Shown here one piece after another: positions 60,544-64,000 of a stretch of 64,000 bases of DNA (positions are counted from its first letter, which is position 1; each line of letters starts with the position of its first letter). The stretch lies in NCBI RefSeq assembly GCF_001612945.1, contig NZ_BDBK01000015.1, forward strand, positions 1 through 64,000. The letters are read 5' to 3'. The translations under genes and the position numbers were made by a program. The notes beneath the pieces were generated by a model. The model was not told the DNA's origin. It made no database searches and saw only the letters and a list, made by a program, of their open reading frames with translations. Source of the DNA: Nocardia inohanensis NBRC 100128. Lineage in GTDB: Bacteria; Actinomycetota; Actinomycetes; Mycobacteriales; Mycobacteriaceae.

Positions 60544-62526
60544 GTGACTTCGCAGCTGAACGCTCCCTCCGGACTTGACCTGTCGTTCCGTAATGACGGT
60601 GTGCGGGTGCAGGACGACCTGTTCGCGCACGTCAACGGCGAATGGCTGGATACCTACGAGATACCGGGCGACCGGGCGGTCGACGGTGCCTTCCGCACGC
60701 TGTACGACCAGGCGGAGCGGGATGTGCAGGCGATCATCCAGGAAGCCGCCGCCTCCGACGCCGCTCCGGGCAGCGAGGAGCGCAAGATCGGTGACCTCTA
60801 CAACTCCTTCATGGACACCGAGGCGGTTGCCGCCGCGGGCCTGACGCCGATCGCCGAGGAGCTGGCCGCCATCGCCGCGGTCGCCAACAGCTCGGACTTC
60901 GCCGCGCTCATCGGCCGGCTCCAGCGCACCGGCGTCGGCGGCGCGCTCGCCTTCTACGTCGACACCGACGACAAGAACTCGCAGCGCTACCTGGTGCACG
61001 CCACCCAGTCCGGTATCGGCCTGCCCGACGAGTCCTACTATCACAAGGACGAATACGCCGAGATCCGCGCGAAGTACCTGGCGCACATCGGCCGCATGTT
61101 CGAGCTGGCGAACCTGGAGTACGACCCGCAGCGCGTGTTCGACCTGGAGGCCGAGCTGGCCACCGGCCACTGGGACGTGGTCCGCCGCCGCGATGCCGAA
61201 CTCAGCTACAACCTCACCACTTTCGACGCGCTGGCCGCCGAGAACCCCGAATTCGACTGGGATTCCTGGACTTCCGCCCTGGCCGCCGGCTCGGACCGCA
61301 CCGGCCGCGAACTCTTCGCCGAACTGGTGGTCCGCCAGCCCGATTACGTCCGCACCTTCGCCCAGCTCTGGTCGGCCGAGTCCATCGAGGACTGGAAGGC
61401 TTGGGCCGCTTGGCGAGTGGTGAAGTCCCGCGCCCCCTACCTCACCGATGACCTGGTCGAGGCGAGCTTCGACTTCTACGGCCGCACCCTCACCGGCGCT
61501 CCCGAGAACCGCGAACGCTGGAAGCGCGGCGTCTCCCTCGTCCAGGACCTCCTCGGTGAGGCGGTGGGCAAACTCTATGTGGCCCGCCACTTCCCGCCCG
61601 AGGCCAAGGCCCGCATGGTCGAGCTGGTCGAGAACCTGCAAGAGGCGTACCGCCGCAACATCTCCGACCTGGAATGGATGAGCCCCGACACCCGCCGGGC
61701 CGCGCTGGAGAAGCTGGAGAAGTTCACCCCCAAGATCGGCTACCCCGACGAGTGGCGCGACTACTCCAACATCACCATCGACCCCGCCGACCTGGTCGGC
61801 AACTACCGCAACGGCTATGCCGCCGAACACGACCGCGACCTGAACAAGCTCGGCGGCCCGGTGGACCGCAACGAATGGTTCATGACCCCCCAGACGGTCA
61901 ACGCCTACTACAACCCCGGCCTCAACGAAATCGTCTTCCCCGCGGCCATTCTCCAGCCGCCGTTCTTCGACATGAACGCCGACGACGCCGCCAACTACGG
62001 CGGCATCGGCGCGGTCATCGGCCACGAGATCGGTCACGGCTTCGACGATCAGGGTTCGAAGTACGACGGCGACGGCAACATGATCGACTGGTGGACCGAG
62101 TCCGACCGCACCGAATTCGCCAAGCGCACCAGGGCTCTCATCGACCAGTACAACGCCTTCTCCCCCAAGGACCTCTCCGACGACCACACCGTCAACGGCG
62201 AATTCACCATCGGCGAGAACATCGGCGACCTCGGCGGCCTCTCCATCGCCCTGGAGGCTTACAAGATTTCCTTGAACGGCAAGGAATCCCCGGAACTGGA
62301 CGGCCTGACCGGCCTGCAACGAGTCTTCTTCGGCTGGGCCCAGGTCTGGCGCACCAAGGCTCGCCGGGAAGAGGCCATCCGCCGCCTCGCGGTGGACCCC
62401 CACTCCCCGCCCGAATTCCGCTGCAACGGCGTGGTCCGCAACCTCGACGGCTTCCACGAAGCCTTCGACGTCAAACCCGGCGACGCCCTCTACCTGGACC
62501 CGGCCGAACGCGTGAAGATTTGGTAG
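60544..62526 (+). CDS. M13-family zinc metallopeptidase (PepO/neprilysin-like)
   Basis: 660 residues, no signal peptide seen, so cytoplasmic. Zinc site HEIGH at 494-498 and third ligand Glu558 in ENIGDLGG; NAYYNP and RNEWFMTPQTVNAYYNP match M13 enzymes. It degrades small peptides. GTG 60544 has a CATACT -10-like sequence about 8 bases upstream and no Shine-Dalgarno, suggesting leaderless translation. Its stop overlaps the next gene. Confidence 0.92.
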   Translation: MTSQLNAPSGLDLSFRNDGVRVQDDLFAHVNGEWLDTYEIPGDRAVDGAFRTLYDQAERDVQAIIQEAAASDAAPGSEERKIGDLYNSFMDTEAVAAAGLTPIAEELAAIAAVANSSDFAALIGRLQRTGVGGALAFYVDTDDKNSQRYLVHATQSGIGLPDESYYHKDEYAEIRAKYLAHIGRMFELANLEYDPQRVFDLEAELATGHWDVVRRRDAELSYNLTTFDALAAENPEFDWDSWTSALAAGSDRTGRELFAELVVRQPDYVRTFAQLWSAESIEDWKAWAAWRVVKSRAPYLTDDLVEASFDFYGRTLTGAPENRERWKRGVSLVQDLLGEAVGKLYVARHFPPEAKARMVELVENLQEAYRRNISDLEWMSPDTRRAALEKLEKFTPKIGYPDEWRDYSNITIDPADLVGNYRNGYAAEHDRDLNKLGGPVDRNEWFMTPQTVNAYYNPGLNEIVFPAAILQPPFFDMNADDAANYGGIGAVIGHEIGHGFDDQGSKYDGDGNMIDWWTESDRTEFAKRTRALIDQYNAFSPKDLSDDHTVNGEFTIGENIGDLGGLSIALEAYKISLNGKESPELDGLTGLQRVFFGWAQVWRTKARREEAIRRLAVDPHSPPEFRCNGVVRNLDGFHEAFDVKPGDALYLDPAERVKIW

Positions 62527-63047
62527 CCGGAGCCGTCTATCTGATCACCGGCATTCAAGCCGCCGGGAAATCGACTGTCGCGCAGGCGCTCGCGGAGCGC
62601 CTGCCGAAGTCGGCGCATATCCGCGGCGATGCCTTCCGCCGGTTCGTGGTGAGCGGGCGGGAGGAGATGCGGCCGGATCCGCCGGAGGCGGCGCTGGCGC
62701 AATTGCGGTTGCGCTACCGATTGGCCGCGCAGACGGCGGATGCCTATGCGGCCGAGGGTTTTACGGCCGTCGTGCAGGATGTGGTGCTGGGTGAGTTCCT
62801 GCCGTGGTTCGCCGACCGGATCCGGACTCGGCCGCGCTATGTGGTCGTATTGGCTCCCCGGCCGGAAGCGGTCGCCGCACGGGAGGCCGGGCGGGCGAAG
62901 AACGCCTACGGGGCCTATACCGTCGAAGATCTCGATACCGGACTGCGCGAGACCACGCCGGCGATCGGATTGTGGCTGGACTCTTCGGATCTCACGGTCG
63001 AGCAGACCGTGGACGCGATTCTCGCGCAGGCGCGCCCCCTGCCCTGA
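62520..63047 (+). CDS. P-loop NTPase/kinase-like protein (AAA, phosphotransferase type)
   Basis: 175 residues starting with TTG 62520, overlapping the peptidase stop. Walker A GIQAAGKST at about residues 10-18 near the N-terminus, then HIRGDAFRRFVVSG and VVQDVVLGEFLPW, with a C-terminal DSSDLTVEQTVDAIL typical of small-molecule or nucleotide kinase-like P-loop proteins (chloramphenicol phosphotransferase/adenylyl-sulfate-kinase style). Substrate unknown. No Shine-Dalgarno; translation may rely on coupling. Confidence 0.78.
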   Translation: MVAGAVYLITGIQAAGKSTVAQALAERLPKSAHIRGDAFRRFVVSGREEMRPDPPEAALAQLRLRYRLAAQTADAYAAEGFTAVVQDVVLGEFLPWFADRIRTRPRYVVVLAPRPEAVAAREAGRAKNAYGAYTVEDLDTGLRETTPAIGLWLDSSDLTVEQTVDAILAQARPLP

Positions 63048-63050
63048 GGT

Positions 63051-64000
63051 TCAGGACAAGCGTTGCTGGGTTTCGGCGTCGAAGAAGAAGATTTCGTCCA
63101 GTTTCGGGGTGAGGTAGAGGCGTTCGCCGAGCGTGATGCGGAGACGGCGGTCCACTCGGGCCACTACTCGGCCGGATTGGCTGGACCATTGATCGGTGAT
63201 GCCGTGGGAGTAGAGGAACGATTCCGCGCCGAGCTCTTCGAGGAGTTCGACCTCTACGGCCAGGGCGTTGGTGGGGTCGGTGGTGAGTTCCCAGGATTCG
63301 GGGCGGATGCCGATCACCACGTGTGAGCCGGAGACTTGGTGCGGCACCGGGATTCGCAGGTCGTTGAGGACCGCCGCGCCGGCTTCGATGGGGGCGGTGA
63401 GCAGGTTCATGCCGGGCGAGCCGATGAAGCCGGCCACGAAGGTGTTGACCGGGTTGTCGTAAAGCTCACGGGGAGCGGCGATCTGCTGTAGATGCCCGTC
63501 CTTCAGCACGGCCACCCGATGGCCCATCGTCATGGCTTCGACCTGGTCGTGGGTGACGTAGACCGTGGTGGTGCCGAGCCGCTTCTGGAGGGCGGCGATC
63601 TGCGAGCGAGTACTCACGCGGAGTTTCGCATCCAGATTGGACAGTGGTTCGTCCATGCAGAACACCTGCGGCCGCCGGACGATGGCGCGCCCCATGGCCA
63701 CGCGCTGGCGTTGGCCGCCGGAGAGTTTGGCCGGTTTCCGGTCGAGCAGGTCCTCGAGCTCCAGCATGGCCGCGGCTTCCTTGACCTGAACCAGGGTGTC
63801 CGCCTTGGACATTCCGGCATTGCGCAGCGCGAAGCCCATGTTCTCGGCGACGGTCATGTTCGGATACAGGGCATAACTCTGGAAGACCATCGCCACATCG
63901 CGATTGCGCGGAGCCAGCCCGGTCACGTCCAGGCCGCCGATGCGGATGCTGCCGGTGCTGACCGCTTCGAGACCCGCCAGCATGCGCAGACTGGTGGATT
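63051..64000 (-). CDS. Sugar-type ABC transporter ATP-binding protein (UgpC/MalK), N-terminal part missing
   Basis: The window end truncates the 5' end (N-terminus and most of Walker A; only KSTSLRMLAGLEAV-like sequence remains). Q-loop VFQSYALYPNMTVAEN, signature LSGGQRQRVAMGRAIVRRP, Walker B VFCMDEPLSNLDAK, H-loop THDQVEAMT, and a C-terminal TOBE-like regulatory domain (about 240-310) are present. It powers carbohydrate or glycerol-phosphate import. The stop is only 3 bases from the convergent gene's stop. Confidence 0.92.
   Translation of the reverse strand, partial: STSLRMLAGLEAVSTGSIRIGGLDVTGLAPRNRDVAMVFQSYALYPNMTVAENMGFALRNAGMSKADTLVQVKEAAAMLELEDLLDRKPAKLSGGQRQRVAMGRAIVRRPQVFCMDEPLSNLDAKLRVSTRSQIAALQKRLGTTTVYVTHDQVEAMTMGHRVAVLKDGHLQQIAAPRELYDNPVNTFVAGFIGSPGMNLLTAPIEAGAAVLNDLRIPVPHQVSGSHVVIGIRPESWELTTDPTNALAVEVELLEELGAESFLYSHGITDQWSSQSGRVVARVDRRLRITLGERLYLTPKLDEIFFFDAETQQRLS

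Overview
The window is high-GC actinobacterial chromosome of Nocardia/Rhodococcus type and carries the replication origin. Gene order matches the dnaA region of Mycobacterium tuberculosis, read in inverted orientation: rodA-pbpA-pknA-pknB, pabA/trpG, crgA, ppiA, gyrA, gyrB, dciA, recF, dnaN, oriC, dnaA, rpmH, rnpA, yidD, yidC, khpB(jag), rsmG, parA, parB, GNAT, cwlM, trx, trxB, rsmA/sigM, murJ, DUF6049, NUDIX, pcnA. Genus-level assignment to Nocardia is inference from protein features such as the DLW-39 peptide, the DUF3566 protein and the Scr1-like regulator; no rRNA is present to test it.

Region by region. 1-5.4 kb: end of rodA, pbpA and two Ser/Thr kinases, the cell elongation and cell-wall signalling operon. 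5.4-10.2 kb: a split RibD-like deaminase/reductase pair inserted next to pabA, then crgA, a PH-domain membrane protein, a rhomboid protease and cyclophilin. 10.2-15.5 kb: glmS, a drug-type ABC exporter and a class III adenylate cyclase. 15.5-24 kb: tRNA-Ala, a DLW-39 microprotein, tRNA-Ile, a DUF3566 protein, gyrA, gyrB, dciA and recF. 24-28.5 kb: dnaN, about 0.8 kb of oriC, and dnaA. 28.5-35.6 kb: rpmH to parB and a GNAT protein, with parS-like sites. 35.6-50 kb: cwlM, the thioredoxin pair, sigM with its antisigma partner, the giant MurJ, DUF6049, NUDIX and pcnA. 50-64 kb: a more genus-specific segment with a 5-oxoprolinase operon (pxpABC), a secreted DUF4185 protein, MFS plus NUDIX, pirin, a DUF4190 protein, an Scr1/DUF397 module, an M13 peptidase, a P-loop enzyme and a truncated sugar-type ABC ATPase.

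The genes link replication (DnaA, DnaN, RecF, DciA, gyrase), segregation (ParA/ParB/parS), membrane insertion and RNA processing (YidC, RnpA), and peptidoglycan control (PbpA, PknA/B, CrgA, CwlM, MurJ, GlmS).

The most unusual signals are non-coding. (i) An array of ten CTCGAG palindromes in oriC has several spacings of exactly 11 or 22 bp, and three copies are joined at one fixed distance to a TCCACA DnaA-box core. (ii) A dispersed element of about 145 bp with about 79% identity between copies lies ahead of pabA and ahead of the M13 peptidase, with small stem-loops present in both copies. (iii) A family of at least twelve GGGGCTTCGCCCC-type palindromes includes one inside a regulator's N-terminus and one inside an extended permease C-terminus.
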